Position numbers and translations under genes: made by a program. From NCBI RefSeq assembly GCF_030272615.1, contig NC_081405.1:652262920-652326919 (forward strand): a DNA stretch of 64,000 nt, written 5' to 3'. The stretch is from Cryptomeria japonica (taxonomy: Eukaryota > Streptophyta > Pinopsida > Cupressales > Cupressaceae). Below the pieces are notes generated by a model that searched no databases, was not told the origin of the DNA, and saw only the letters and a program-made list of their open reading frames with translations. Below are positions 46,288-57,627 of this stretch, in pieces. The first letter of the stretch is position 1. Each line of letters starts with the position of its first letter.

Positions 46288-47782
46288 TGTTAGTTAAGAT
46301 GAGAGGGGGGGGTGAATCATAAAAACTCACAATACAATATATTCACCAGATTCAACCTTGGCAGCCTTTACTGATATGTAACTATGACTGTAAATCATTC
46401 AATACTCATAAATAGATACACTTAAAACATCATAACACATTTAACACCAGATTTAATGTGGAAACCCAAATAGGGAAAAACCACTATGGGATTTTGGACC
46501 CACTAAGAAATATAACCTTCTAGAGTATGCTCGGTTAAAAACCAATCTAGTTACAGATTACAAAAACACATTGCTAGATGTGACCCGGTTAAGGGATTTC
46601 CCTCAGACTTGTTAGAGTCTTGCACTTTGTTAGAAGTGACCTTGTCAAAGGATTTCAAACACTCATTTAGAATGTTACCTTGCTAGAGGGTTTACAAATA
46701 AGACTATTAAGTCCACTTGGTTAAGAGATTTCCTGTCACTTACAAAATAAATAATAGTAATAAAATATATCTACAACTTCACATTTGAAATGCTAAAATA
46801 GATTCTATGTGCTCAAAACAATCTTGTCATAAGACTTATCTTGCTTCTTGCTGGGCTTCTCATTATGTTCTTCAATCAGATCTTCAATCTTTTATGCTCG
46901 GTGATCACTACTATAGTGTCACTATTCTTCTATTTTGCCCGCATGCATTGTTCATCAACAATTTCTTATTTATGAACAATACCTAACCACTTAATCTCCT
47001 TGATCACATTTCCCATGATCAATCTTAGCCATTAGATCTTAAAATGTGACTAGGTTCATTGTATCCTTTGTTCTGAAAACATTTTACCTTGCCTTGGAAC
47101 TTGTGCTAGGTTATGACCATTTAGTCTATGCTGTAGATCTATCTCTTGTATTTTTGATATCGTAGATCCTCAACAAACTTCTTGCATGACATACCAATCA
47201 TCTAATCAACTCCAACTCATTGAAATTCTACATTTAATAATGTATTTATCCATCCAATGCATTCTGTTATTACTCGGTAAATACTGAACTTCACTCGATA
47301 GATATTCTTCCTTCTTTAACCGATAGTGATAACCTTAGGGTTTACCAACTAGCATCTTGCTCGGTAACATAGAATAGTATCAAGCCTTAACTAATTCTAT
47401 AGCTTGAAATCTTTTCTCCTTCTTGTTTAGTCTTTGAATACTCATATATAGAATATCAAAACAATCAAAACAATATAATCTCATCACTGTCTAACTCGGT
47501 AATAGTTGCCCATTGAATAACTTATTATTCCCCTTTTATTTTCATATACATTCTGTGTCTCTTACTGACATCTTTATACTTATCAAAACATACTCATTAA
47601 GATATGGCAACATCATACTAAATCAGAAAATCAATTGCTTGACATCAATGACAAAATAATATTATTAAGATAGTAATCATCCTTTCTCAATTATATCAAC
47701 AATCTCCAACAACCTTCTCAATATCCTCATACCAACAAACTTACTGAGATGCTAACAATCTCTCTTTGTGAAAATGCTAACA
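46288..47782 (-). repeat. 5' LTR of element B
   Basis: TGTTAG...CTAACA on the plus strand, 1,495 bases, a perfect 6-base inverted end. It is about 80 bases longer at the U3 end than the 3' LTR. The extra part contains further GAGATTGTTAG/GGAGATTGTTG copies (minus strand). Confidence 0.9.
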
Positions 47783-47787
47783 CTTTC

Positions 47788-48974
47788 TTGATGTATGAGT
47801 TATGCTCAACCGGTAATTGTTCCAACTGGTATTGTGTATTATTGAATGTATAGTCTTTAGATTATCGGTGTTTTGCAAAAAATGGTTTACCGGTCACAGA
47901 TTGTATGAAGACCGCAAGCGGTATGAAGACCCCAAGTGGTACGAGGATCCCAAGTGGTTTGAGGATCTCAAGTGGTACGAAGGAACCAAGAAGTAGTTAA
48001 ATTTTGATTAGAACACTACGATCTAACAGTCTTCATTTTTTACAATTGGTAATCAGTATATTGTATTAACCGATATTACTCTGTGATGAGATACCAACCG
48101 GTATTACTGTTATGTGTGATGAGCTATCATCCACTGACACTTTTGTGGTTTTTTTGTGTTGTGTTACCAAATGTGTCTAGATACATCGAATCTAGGAACA
48201 TGTAGTCTAATCCTATTGGACAAACATGAAATTAGTTTCCTTTATAAGGACATCATGTCTAGGGTTTGCATGTGAGATGTGTGATATGTGAGATATAGAA
48301 TTGAAATGGTTATGTGTGATAATTGAAGAGAAGATTAGGTCTGTGTGAAGAGACAAAGTGTGGATTTATTGAAGACTGAAGTAATGCTAGAATGCATTAA
48401 CAAGGAGCTATCAAGGATCTGATTAAGAAGACTGTGCTATTAGCTACATCATTCAATTGTTGATTACTCACATCTTCAATAAGTCTGAAACCCTTAACTG
48501 GGTAGGCCCAGCAAAGCCTTTGTAAATCCTCTAACAAGGTGGTTCACAACTGTGGATCTGAAATCCTTTAACAAGGTAATCTTTAATAGGACTTACTGAA
48601 ATCCTTTAAAAAGGTAGTATTTAACAAGACTTGTCTCCTAACAAAGATCTAGATTCCTAGCAGGATCTGTTCTAGTGAAGAACATTGTATGACCTTAACT
48701 GGTCTGACCTTAAGTGGTCTAGTTACTATTCTGTAGATAGTTACTTGTGAGTTTTTGCTCACCGTGGTTTTTCCTATTTGGGTTTCCACGTCAAATATCT
48801 TGTGTTATGGTGATTGTGCTCTTGTAGGTGAATGTTTTTTTGGCTATTTGGTTTGCATTTATCTTAACCAGTTTATTAGTGAATCTGTTGTACCGGTTAT
48901 CTGCTAAACTGTTTAAAAGTTTGTTTACTATATTTTTTGGCATACTAATTCACCCCCCCTCTTAGTATTCATCA
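47788..48974 (+). repeat. 3' LTR of element C, remaining 1,187 bases
   Basis: Resumes TTGATGTATGAGTTATGC after the duplicated CTTTC and ends ...TATTCATCA before CTAAA. It carries the five 18-bp repeats at 47,903-47,992. Confidence 0.9.
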
Positions 48975-48979
48975 CTAAA

Positions 48980-50240
48980 TTACATTGAAAGAGACATATG
49001 TGAAGTTACATAGAATGGCTATGTTGGTTCTACCCCAAATCAACCTAATCCACCAACATTGGGTAAGGATCAAGAGAATGATTGCAAAGCAAGAGAAGCA
49101 CTTCTGAGTGCATTATCATATCAACAAATTATGGGATTATTAGACCAATCTATTGCTAAAGCTATTTGGGATAAATTGGAAACATTGAATGAAGGAGATA
49201 CCACTATCAAAATTAGAAAACTGGAATGTTACTGGGTCAGGTATGAAAATTTAAAAATGGAAGAAGATGAAAGAATTTCTGCTTTTATGGAAAGAGTGAA
49301 TGAAATTGTTTTAGGAATACAATGTTGTGGAGGATCCTTAAGTGAAGATGAAATTGTTTCTAAAGTTTTAAGAGCTTTTCCACCGACTTACAAAATGAAA
49401 GTAATTGCTATTAATGAGTTGAGAACAATGCCTAATACATCAGTATCTAGAGACACCTTGGTTGGAAAACTTTCAGCTTTTGAGCTTGAGGGATTTGGTC
49501 CTATTTCTACAGTTACGACAGATTTAGCCTTCAAAGCATCATCATCATCATCTAAAAAATTTGATTGGAAAGCACTTTATGCAAAAGAACTTGAAGATAT
49601 CAGGAGGGAAAATGGAGAACTAGAAGAACTTGAAGCACTATTTGCAAGGAAGATGCCTAAAGGTCTAGTTGGAAGTAAGTATGAAGGTAAAGCACTATTT
49701 AAATGTTTTAATTGGAATAAAGTTGGTCATATAGCATCTAGGTGTTCTGATAGACATGCAAGATTGAGTGAGGAAGCTAAAAGAACATATAAGAATAACC
49801 CTGAATATCAGAGATACAAATTTAAGAAGAACAAAGATAAATCATGTTACTATGTTGATGAAGGAGTTGCAAATGATTATGATGAAGAACTGACAAACAA
49901 TGGATGGGCATTTGTTGCGATAAAAGAAGATCAACCGACACCTACTGTCCCATCGATAGAGCAGGCCATGGCAACTAAAATTGAAGAAAAAGATGAATGG
50001 ATCATTGATAGTGGATGTTCACATCATATGACTGGTGATAAAAGTAAATTCTTATCTTTTCAAGAATATAATGGAGGTCTAGTAAGATTTGGCGATGATA
50101 AATATTGTTTAATCAAAGGAAAAGGCACTCTATAATTGGATGGTAAGCACAATATTGACAATTTTTATTATGTTGAAGTTTTGAAGCATAATCTTTTGAC
50201 TTTTGGTCAATTAGTTTAAAAGGGATTTCAGTTACAATTC
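48980..50240 (+). pseudogene. Element D gag (rest) and protease
   Basis: Frame 3 of the window continues through TAG 49,011, TAA 50,133 and TAA 50,217. The gag body reads ALLSALSYQQIMGLLDQSIA, ERISAFMERVNEIVLGIQ and PPTYKMKVIAINELRTMP. The knuckle is CFNWNKVGHIASRC (second Cys is Trp). The protease motif is WIIDSGCSHHMTGDKSKF with D-S-G kept. Gag makes the particle, and the protease frees gag and pol products. Apart from the knuckle and stops the protein is well preserved, with no frameshift in this part. Confidence 0.87.
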
Positions 50241-51440
50241 AAGAATGGAAAATGCAAAATCATGAACAAAACTGGATTGGAGATTGCAACCGGTAATCAG
50301 ACTAAAGGTAATATCTTTCATTTGAATAACAATGATAAGATATGTTTGATTGCACATATTGATGAAAGTTGGTTATGGCATAAGAGACTCTGTCATGTAA
50401 ATTTTTATTGCATTATAAAGATCAGTTCAACTAAGGCAGTAAGGGATTTACCTAAGATTATGAAACCTCATAATCCGGTATGTAAGGAATGTCCAATAGG
50501 AAAGCAAGTTAAAACAACTTTTAAGAGTATTTATGAGAAATCCAATAATGTTCTTGATTTAATTCATACTGACTTGTGTGGTCCGGCAAGAACAAGAAGT
50601 CTAGAGGTAGATAGATATTTTATGCTAGTTATTGATGATTATTCTAGAATGTGTTGGGTTACTTTTCTCAGGGAGAAATCAGAAGCTTTTGGAAAATTTA
50701 AGTTATACAAGGCAATGGTAGAGAATGAAATCAGTTAAAAAATCAAATGTTTGAGATTTGATCAAGGAGGAGAATTTACATCTAAGGAATTTAATACATT
50801 CTGTGAAGTGAATGGAATCAAAAGACAACTATCAACACCCCAGACACCTCAACAGAATGAAATCGTGGAAAGGAAGAAAAAAACTATTCTGGATGCAGCT
50901 AGAAGCATGATATTGGAAGCAAATATACCTCATGTGTACTGGAGAGAAGCACTGAATACAATAGTTTACACTTTCAATAGAGTTCACATCAAAAGTGAAA
51001 CTAGTAAGACCCCTTATGAACTATGGTTTGGTAATACTCATACTCTTAAATACTTCAGAATATTTGGAAGCAAATGCTATATTAGGAGAGACGAGTATGT
51101 TGGTAAATTTGATCCTAGAAGTGATGAAGGAATATTTCTTGGCTATTCATCTAAGAGCAAGGCATATAGATGTTTAAATAAAAGATTGTAGAAGATCATT
51201 GAAAGTGCTAATGTGAAGATAGATGAACACTTTAGAGGAAATTCAAGGTCTGTAGATTCTGAACTAGTAGTTGAGATGATAATAAATGAACCAATACAGA
51301 TTGCACTAGTACAAAATGTGGATCCAGTCACACCGACATCATCAAAGAATTCCACAGTGACTAAAGAACAACAACATGTGAATAAACGCAGGTATGTAAG
51401 ATTGAATCACTCAGAAAATTAGATAATTGGGAATAAGTAT
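50241..51440 (+). pseudogene. Element D integrase
   Basis: Same frame, stops at 50,736, 51,189 and 51,420. The His-His-Cys-Cys zinc region (WHKRLCHVN...CKECPIGKQ) is at about 50,377-50,510, the core has LIHTDLCGP (first Asp), IDDYSRMCWVTF and LRFDQGGEFTS, and PQTPQQNEIVERKK supplies the Glu. The C-terminal part is YWREALNTIVYTFNRV, KTPYELWFG, FGSKCYIRR. The zinc region and all three acidic residues are present. Confidence 0.87.
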
Positions 51441-53032
51441 CAAGGTGTTATGACAAGAGAAAGACTGGGAAATGAAGAGGTATTCTTAATTTCTCAAATT
51501 GAACCAGTATTTGTTGTTGAAGCATGTCAAGATAAACATTGGATAAAAGAAATGGAAGACGAATTAGAACAAATTGAAAAGAACAATACATGGACATTAG
51601 TTCCCCAACCTAAAGGCAAAAATGTAATTGGAACTAAATGGGTATTTAGAAATAAACTTAATGAAGATGGTAAGGTAATCAGGAACAAAGAAAGATTAGT
51701 TTGTAAAGGATATTCACAGAAAGAGGGAATCAATTATAATGAAACCTTTGCACCAGTAGCTAGAATTGAGGCAGTTAGATTATTTCTTGCATTTGTAGCT
51801 CATAAGAACTATAAAGTATATCAAATGGATGTAAAATGTGCATTTCTGAATGGTGATCTTGAAGAGGAAGTTTACATTGAACAACCAAATGGATTTTCAT
51901 TGACAAATGATAAAGATATCGTTTTCAGATTAAGGAAAGCTTTGTATGGATTGAAGCAAGCTCCTAGAGCTTGGTATGCTAGATTGGACAAATATCTTTT
52001 GAAGCTTGGTTACACTAAAGGTAATGCTGACAGTAACTTCTATTACAAAGTGTCTAATGATGACATCTTGGTTATTGAAGTTTTTGTTGATGATATCATT
52101 TTTGGAGGAGAAGATGGATTGTATAAGGACTTTGCTAACAAGATGCAGGAATAATTTGAAATATCTATGATTGGGGAGATAAAATTCCTTTTAGGATTGC
52201 AGATTTCACAAACTGATAAAGGTATATTCATATGTCAAACAAAATACTTGAAGAAACTACTAAAGAAATTTGGTATGGAAAAATCTAAACCGGTAAGTAC
52301 TCCTATGACTATAACTGATAAATTGACATCGAAGGATGATTTAGCTCCTGTTAATCCAACAAGATACAAATCTATGATTGGAGTTTTACTATATTTGACA
52401 CAAACAAGACCTGATATAATGAATGCAATATGTATTATTTCAAGGTTTTAGAGTAATCCTAAAGAAAATCATGAATCAACAGTAAAAAGGATTTTTTGGT
52501 ATCTACAAGGTACAACAAATCTTGGTTTATGGTATCCTAAAGATGAAAATTTTGACTTATGTGCATATACCGATGCAAATTGGGTAGGAGATGTAGATGA
52601 CAAAAAGAGTACCACTGGTGGTGCATTCTTTCTTGGTAGCAGATTGATTTCATGGATAAGAAAGAAGCAGAGCTGTACATCATTATCAATAGCAGAATCA
52701 GAATATGTTGCAGCAACAACTAATTGTACTCATGCATTATGGATTAAGCAAATGTTGAAGGACATAAAGGTAAAATGCAAAGAACTAGTAATCATTTATT
52801 ATGATGATTCAACAACAATTGATATATCAAAGAATCTGGTATTTCACCATAAGACAAAGCATGTTTCTATCAAATATAATTTTTTGAAAGAGAATGTTGA
52901 AGCAAAAGATGATTGGTTTATGTGAATACTAAAGAGAAGATTGTAGATATCTTTACAAAGCCTTTGCCTAAAGAAACCTTTGAATATCTCAGAGAGAAGC
53001 TTGGGGTAATACCCTCACTGACAAAGACTTAG
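51441..53032 (+). pseudogene. Element D reverse transcriptase and RNase H
   Basis: Same frame with TAA 52,152 and TAG 52,449. [42 protein letters not shown] (first Asp), [28 protein letters not shown] (Asp pair), FLLGLQISQ. RNase H: LCAYTDANWVGDVDDKKSTT, SIAESEYVAATTNCTHALW, DDSTTIDISKN. A single frameshift near 52,914 moves the last codons (NTKEKIVDIFTKPLPKETFE) to another frame, ending TAG 53,030-53,032. Confidence 0.88.
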
Positions 53033-53374
53033 ATGATTAAAGATTGGCATCAAACTGACAGAAACTAACAAAGAAATCTTTTTCCAGCTTTGATGGAGGA
53101 GAGATACTTCTCAGGGGGAGTACTTGGTTGTATTTCCTGGTAGTTTTTCTTAATTGCTTTGGAATTTGATGTCAAAGGGGGAGAGATGCCTATTGAAAAA
53201 AATTCTTTGGGGAGAGATTATTCATTGGGGGAGAGATATATACTCTTTGTATTTTGGTTTTGATTTCTGGTATTGATCTATTCTAGAGATTGTTGGTTGT
53301 TGGTTTTTGGCATTCTATTTTGGCACTTAGATGTTTTTCCATCTAGTGTTTCCATCAATGCCAAAGGGGGAGAT
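53033..53374 (+). other. 3' untranslated region of element D with five purine tracts
   Basis: Purine tracts at about 53,112 (TCAGGGGGAGTA), 53,172 (TCAAAGGGGGAGAGA), 53,207 (TTGGGGAGAGA), 53,226 (TGGGGGAGAGA) and 53,360-53,374 (CCAAAGGGGGAGAT), the last abutting the LTR. Repeated tracts fit Sireviruses. Confidence 0.8.
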
Positions 53375-54469
53375 TGTTGGTATTATGGATGTGTTGCATT
53401 GGGTTTGTCATTGATGTCAACACTTATCCTTCTAGAGATATACATTGTTGATTTGGCACTATGGTTATATTGGTTTACTGTTGAACCGACACATTGTGTT
53501 CACTGGCAAGGTCAATGACTTATGCATAGTCATCGGTATATTCTCACTGATAGGTTATATGGTTCACCGACATTGATGATTTGTTATCATCTGGAGATCA
53601 CTTGATTATGTCGAAGACATGGTTTGGATACTTGGATTTGGTTTTTTGGTTATTGTTCTAATCGGGTTTACATATTTGTTGTTATTGGCATATAGGTCTA
53701 GGTTATGGACTGGCAAGCATTATCTATTCTAGATCAACACAACACGTTATGAAGATGATTTATTGATTGTATATTCTTATAATTGTATTGAACTGATAGG
53801 TTGTATCACATCAAGACTTATTTTTAATTGATTTAATTATAATATTCCTAGTGAGTCGACCTACACATTTGGTCTTAGGTTTTGTATAATGTAAGATCTC
53901 ATTTGTGAGATGAAGTAGTAATCATGAGTGAGTGTGAATATTGAAGATCATGTGATCATATCATAGAGAGAATCAAGTAGACATCATTTGAAGGTTAAAG
54001 GAAGGTTTGAAGGTATTTATCAGAGCTTAAACTGGTACTGAATCCAGCATTGTAGATGCACTTTGAAGTAGTACATTATTCTAGAATTTAACCATCCTAC
54101 TGTAACCATTGCGACTCCCATTTGAGAAGTGTGCTTTAGGCGGTTGGCCTTTCTGCATGTGCAGACCCCATTTGTATACACATACTATTTGTAGTAGTAT
54201 CATCTGATTGTGGGTAAGGTTTCCCATCATGTTTTCCCCTTACCGGGTTTGCACGTCAAAAATATATGTGTTATGTGTTGTGGATGTTGTTTCTGTTTCT
54301 GTTACATGCATTAAGTTTTACCTATATTGATATTAACTGCTAATCTATTAACTGACATTAAGTTTTATTTATTGGTATTAATTATTAAGTTGGATTAAGT
54401 TATAATTTGGTTAAAATTCATAGACAACTGATTCACTCCCCCTCTCAGTTGTCCTTCCAGTTCCTAACA
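53375..54469 (+). repeat. 3' LTR of element D
   Basis: 1,095 bases, TGTTGG...CCTAACA, then TAATC. Confidence 0.92.
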
Positions 54470-55147
54470 TAATCTCTGAAAGCTAATCAAACCTTGTACA
54501 GATCTATGGTTGGTGGACTGCTATACCTAACTTAGACTAGACCTGAAATTATGCATGTTATGTGCATGGCTACTAGATATCAAGATGATCCAAAAGAGAG
54601 TCATGTCACTGTTGTAAAAAGGATATTCAAATATCTAAAAGTAATTGAGAATTATGGTTTATGGTATCCGAGGAATGATGATTTAATGCTATGTGCTTAC
54701 ACTAATTCTAATTGGGTTGGTGATGTTGATGAGTAGAAGAGTACCTCTAGCAGTGCATTCTTTTTGGGTAAGAAATTGGTTTCATGGGCAAGTAAGAAAC
54801 AAGATTCAGTTTCCCTATCTACTGTTGAAGCTGAGTACATTGTTGCTGCTGGTAATTATATTCAAGTAGTTTAGATGAAACAAATATTGAAATATATCAG
54901 AGTTATCTATGATGAGCCTACTGTCATATATTGTGACAATTCCAGTGCTATTAATATGTCAAAGAACCCGCTGCATCATTCCAAGACTAAACATGTATCA
55001 ATCAAGTATCATTTCTTGAGAGAAAAAGTTAGTGAAGAGGAAGTGAAGCTGGATTATGTGTCTACAAAGGAACAAATTGCTCATATTTTCACAATGCCTT
55101 ACATTTCTCTATTTGAGAGACAAGTTAGGGGTATCTACCCCTCCTGA
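54470..55147 (+). pseudogene. Element E reverse transcriptase end and RNase H (after insertion of D)
   Basis: The frame resumes SLKANQTLYRSMVGGLLYL, with a stop in place of Gln before TRPEIMHVM. RNase H: LCAYTNSNWVGDVDE (the second Asp of YTDADW is Asn), stop, VSLSTVEAEYIVAAGNYIQ, YCDNSSAINMSKNPLHHSKT, ending at VRGIYPS (55,147). Confidence 0.85.
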
Positions 55148-55474
55148 TGGGAACTAGATGTATTGAGTTGCTTCAATCTGATGGACTTCACAATCTTATC
55201 TTATTCGGATTGATGAGTTTATGTTGCTCCTCTGATGGAGTAGTCTATTTATGGTTCAATTGAGCTGGTTGCAATCATGATTCATTTATCTAAAAGGGAG
55301 AGTTTGGTTTTCTATTTTGAGATCCTTTGTCATTGATGTCAAAGGGGGAGAGAAGCATGTAAAGAAACTATTTTATCTGCTTGATCTTAGGGGGATTTTG
55401 TTGGAGATGTTTTCTTTCTTTGCATTGACTATTTTGCACATCCATATGTTGCCATCAATGCCAAAGGGGGACAT
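55148..55474 (+). other. 3' untranslated region of element E with four purine tracts
   Basis: Tracts near 55,291 (AAAAGGGAGAG), 55,339 (TCAAAGGGGGAGAGA), 55,388 (TTAGGGGGA, followed by TTTTGTTGGAG, itself LTR-start-like) and 55,460-55,474 (CCAAAGGGGGACAT) at the LTR. Confidence 0.75.
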
Positions 55475-56688
55475 TGTTGGATATTGATGGTGCTAGGATA
55501 TGTTGTTGTCATTGATGTCAACATCTTTTTTTGATTTATTGATTTGGTTTGTAGTTTTCTTTTTCTAATGAGTACTTTGTAGAGTTTGATGTTTCCTCCA
55601 GTATATTATGGTGTGATCAGATCTTGAGTTATGATTTTGGGAGATTATTTGGGATGTTCATGTGTATCTACATTTCTGATGGTTCATAATTTGGTGCTCC
55701 ACAAGCTATCTTTCTAGTCAGAGTCGTTGCTATTTGAGTGTTCTTGAGTCTCAGATGTTGATTGATGAAGATTTGATAAGTGGTGTTGGTGCAACTATTG
55801 TGGATGGTTCTAATGTGCTTATTGATATTTCTTGATCGTGTCCTATTTGTTTTGGTGGTCTGCATTGATCATTGTGCAAGGTATTGGTTATTTTTCTAAT
55901 TCGGTGATATTCTTCGTGTTATGTGGTATCCTTGGTGGTGTAGTGTGTTGCGGTTGATCTTGCCGAGATTTCTAATGGTGTTGTGTGTTTAGAGATTTGA
56001 TTTAGGTCCATGTTATATCAAGTATATCATTATATTGGTCTGGTGGTCGATCTTTTTATCATATGATGTAATTTTGTAATTGTGAGTTGAGGGTTTAACC
56101 AACCTTGTTATCAAGGTTTATGATTGGTATATATAGGTGATGTAGTCATATAAATTTGGTATCCCTGTGGTGTTTGCATTATTAGAGAGTGGTATATGTG
56201 GTTCTTAATAAAATTTATCCTTCGGTGTGGTGTATTGAGAAGAGATTGTTGTAAGGAAGACAAATGTGCTTAACCAGAACTGCCATCAGGCATTAGGAGG
56301 CGCTATATTTGTAGTTCATGTAATCCGGATTGTAGTCTGATCATTATTGTAAGGTAGTGAACCTTCCCTGAGGGCTCTAACCTTTTGGGTCATCTTATTT
56401 TGAGAAGTGAGCTCTAGACATTGTATCTGAATGCATGTGCATTCCCTATTGTAATATTTTTCACATATTACTATAGAGTATCATCTAATTGTGGGTAGGT
56501 TCCCACCATGGTTTTTCCCTTAACAGGGTTTTCCATGTCAAAATCTTGGTGTTGCATGTTGTGTTGTCAATTTTCTTATCTTTGTTGTTACTATAGTTTA
56601 TCAAATTTGCATTTGAGGTTAAGTTTGATAATTTGGTGAAAACTGATTTATCGCCCCTCCCAACTTTCCTTCATTGTTGTTGCCAACA
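55475..56688 (+). repeat. 3' LTR of element E
   Basis: TGTTGGATATTGATGG...GTTGTTGCCAACA, 1,214 bases. It is followed by Gypsy RT sequence of element F. Confidence 0.9.
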
Positions 56689-56691
56689 CTA

Positions 56692-57627
56692 ATTCCCAGA
56701 GCTAGTTTGCCTAATAAAGCAACACACTGGATGACACCGATAGAGAATGAGGAGTTGAATAAACAAGTGTAAGAATTGTTGAGGAAGGGTTTGATCAGAG
56801 AAAGTTTGAGTCCTTGTGTAGTGCCAATAGTGTTAGCACCTAAGAAGAATGGAGAATGGAGGATGTGTACTGATTCTAGAGAAATAAACAAGATCATAGT
56901 GTAGTACCAATTTCCTTTGCCTAGGGTGGATGACATAATGTATTGATTGAGTGAAGTTAAATACTACACAAAGATAGACTTGAAGAGTGGATACCATCAT
57001 ATCAGAATCAAAGAAGGAGATTAGTGGAAGATAACATTCAAGACAAATGAAGAACTGTATGAATGGTTGGTGAAGCCTTTTGGATTGACTAATGCACTAA
57101 GCACTTTCACGAGGTTGATGAATGAGGTATTGAAGAAATTCTTGGGAAAGTTTGTTATTGTGTATTTGGATGACATTTTGATCTTTAGTAAGAGAAAGGA
57201 AGAACATATGTTGTGTTTGAGTCAAGTTTTGCAGAGTTCGAGAGAAGAGAAGATGTTGATAAATATTAAGAAGTACAATTTCATGAAGGAAGAGTTAGTC
57301 TATTTGGGATTTGTGATATCTGTGGATGGATTGAAGATAGACCCTAAGAAGGTAAGAGCAATTATTGAATGGCCTACACCCGAAAGAATTGGAGAGGTAG
57401 GATTGTTTCATGGATTGGCTACTTTTTATCGAAAGTTTATCAAAAATTTCAATTTAGTTTGTATCCCTATGACAGAAGTAATGAGAGATGATGAAAAGGA
57501 TTTCAAGTGGACAACTAGAGAAAATAAGAGCTTTGAATTATTGAAGTAGAAGGTGATAGAGAAACCTGTGTTGGCTTTACTGGATTTTAGAAAAGTATTT
57601 CAAATAGACTATGATGCAAGTAGAAAT
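56692..57627 (+). pseudogene. Gypsy element F reverse transcriptase
   Basis: In one frame with several stops: [71 protein letters not shown] (first Asp), then PFGLTNALSTFTRLMNEVL, FVIVYLDDILIFSK (YLDD box), VYLGFVISVDGLKIDPKKV, FYRKFIKNFNLVCIPMTEVM and FKWTTRENKSFELLK. The start of an RNase H-linked segment (PVLALLDFRKVFQIDYDAS) follows. The palm residues are intact, but TAG/TAA stops occur near 56,769, 56,902, 56,944, 57,024 and 57,547. Cut by element G at 57,628. Confidence 0.88.

Larger units (their letters stand above)
37580..47782 (-). mobile_element. Copia element B (same family as A), inserted in the 3' LTR of C
   Basis: The minus-strand element starts TGTTAG and ends CTAACA on the plus strand, with exact target duplication CTTTC (37,575-37,579 and 47,783-47,787). 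The empty site is visible in the other LTR of C at about 31,908-31,916. Right (5') LTR 46,288-47,782; primer site 46,274; gag, protease, integrase, RT, RNase H 46,260 down to 42,242; polypurine tract 41,849; left (3') LTR 37,580-41,848 interrupted by H. Coding parts carry stops, an 8-codon deletion in RT and a deletion in integrase. Confidence 0.93.
31862..48974 (+). mobile_element. Non-autonomous LTR element C (no pol; ORF1 + ORF2), split by element B
   Basis: 5' LTR 31,862-33,065; primer site 33,068 (one base off consensus); ORF1 33,116-34,390; ORF2 34,824-37,315; polypurine tracts 37,377-37,529; 3' LTR 37,530-37,579 plus 47,788-48,974 around element B. Target duplication CTAAA is exact (31,857-31,861 and 48,975-48,979), and its removal rejoins the gag of element D. 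No protease, integrase or RT is found in the ~4.46 kb interior. Element G at 57,628 is a second member with the same order of parts. The signals match the Copia elements nearby, so trans-mobilisation by them is likely but inferred. Confidence 0.92.
30622..54469 (+). mobile_element. Copia element D (Sirevirus-like), nearly full length, split by element C
   Basis: 5' LTR 30,622-31,716 and 3' LTR 53,375-54,469 are both exactly 1,095 bases, starting TGTTGG and ending CCTAACA. The primer site is 31,719; gag starts at 31,775, is interrupted at 31,861 by element C and resumes at 48,980. Pol ends at 53,032. Flanks GAATT (left) and TAATC (right) fit a target duplication GAATC with one change on each side; removing D restores the RT frame of element E. 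By eye the first ~235 LTR bases differ at about 19 sites and one 3-base gap, so D is far older than H. Confidence 0.92.
26057..56688 (+). mobile_element. Copia element E (Sirevirus-like), split by element D and 5'-truncated
   Basis: 5' LTR 26,057-27,090 (lacking its first ~181 bases), primer site 27,093, gag-pol 27,147-30,621 continuing at 54,470-55,147, several polypurine tracts (55,291-55,474) and 3' LTR 55,475-56,688. The RT reads ...KLSKNDE up to 30,620 and resumes SLKANQTLYRSMVGGLLYL after 54,470, which proves that D inserted into a once continuous frame. Both LTRs end GTTGTTGCCAACA. Frameshifts and stops inactivate it. Confidence 0.9.
25490..57627 (+). mobile_element. Gypsy (Ty3) element F, outermost host of the nest (discontinuous)
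   Basis: Only two pieces remain visible: the gag start (25,598-26,056) and an RT segment (56,692-57,627). Copia element E sits between them. Sequence from mid-gag through protease to the start of RT is missing, as are the first ~181 bases of the left LTR of E. A deletion therefore spans the left junction. A second insertion, G, cuts the RT at 57,628. That both pieces come from one element is inferred from order, strand and state of decay. Confidence 0.65.
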
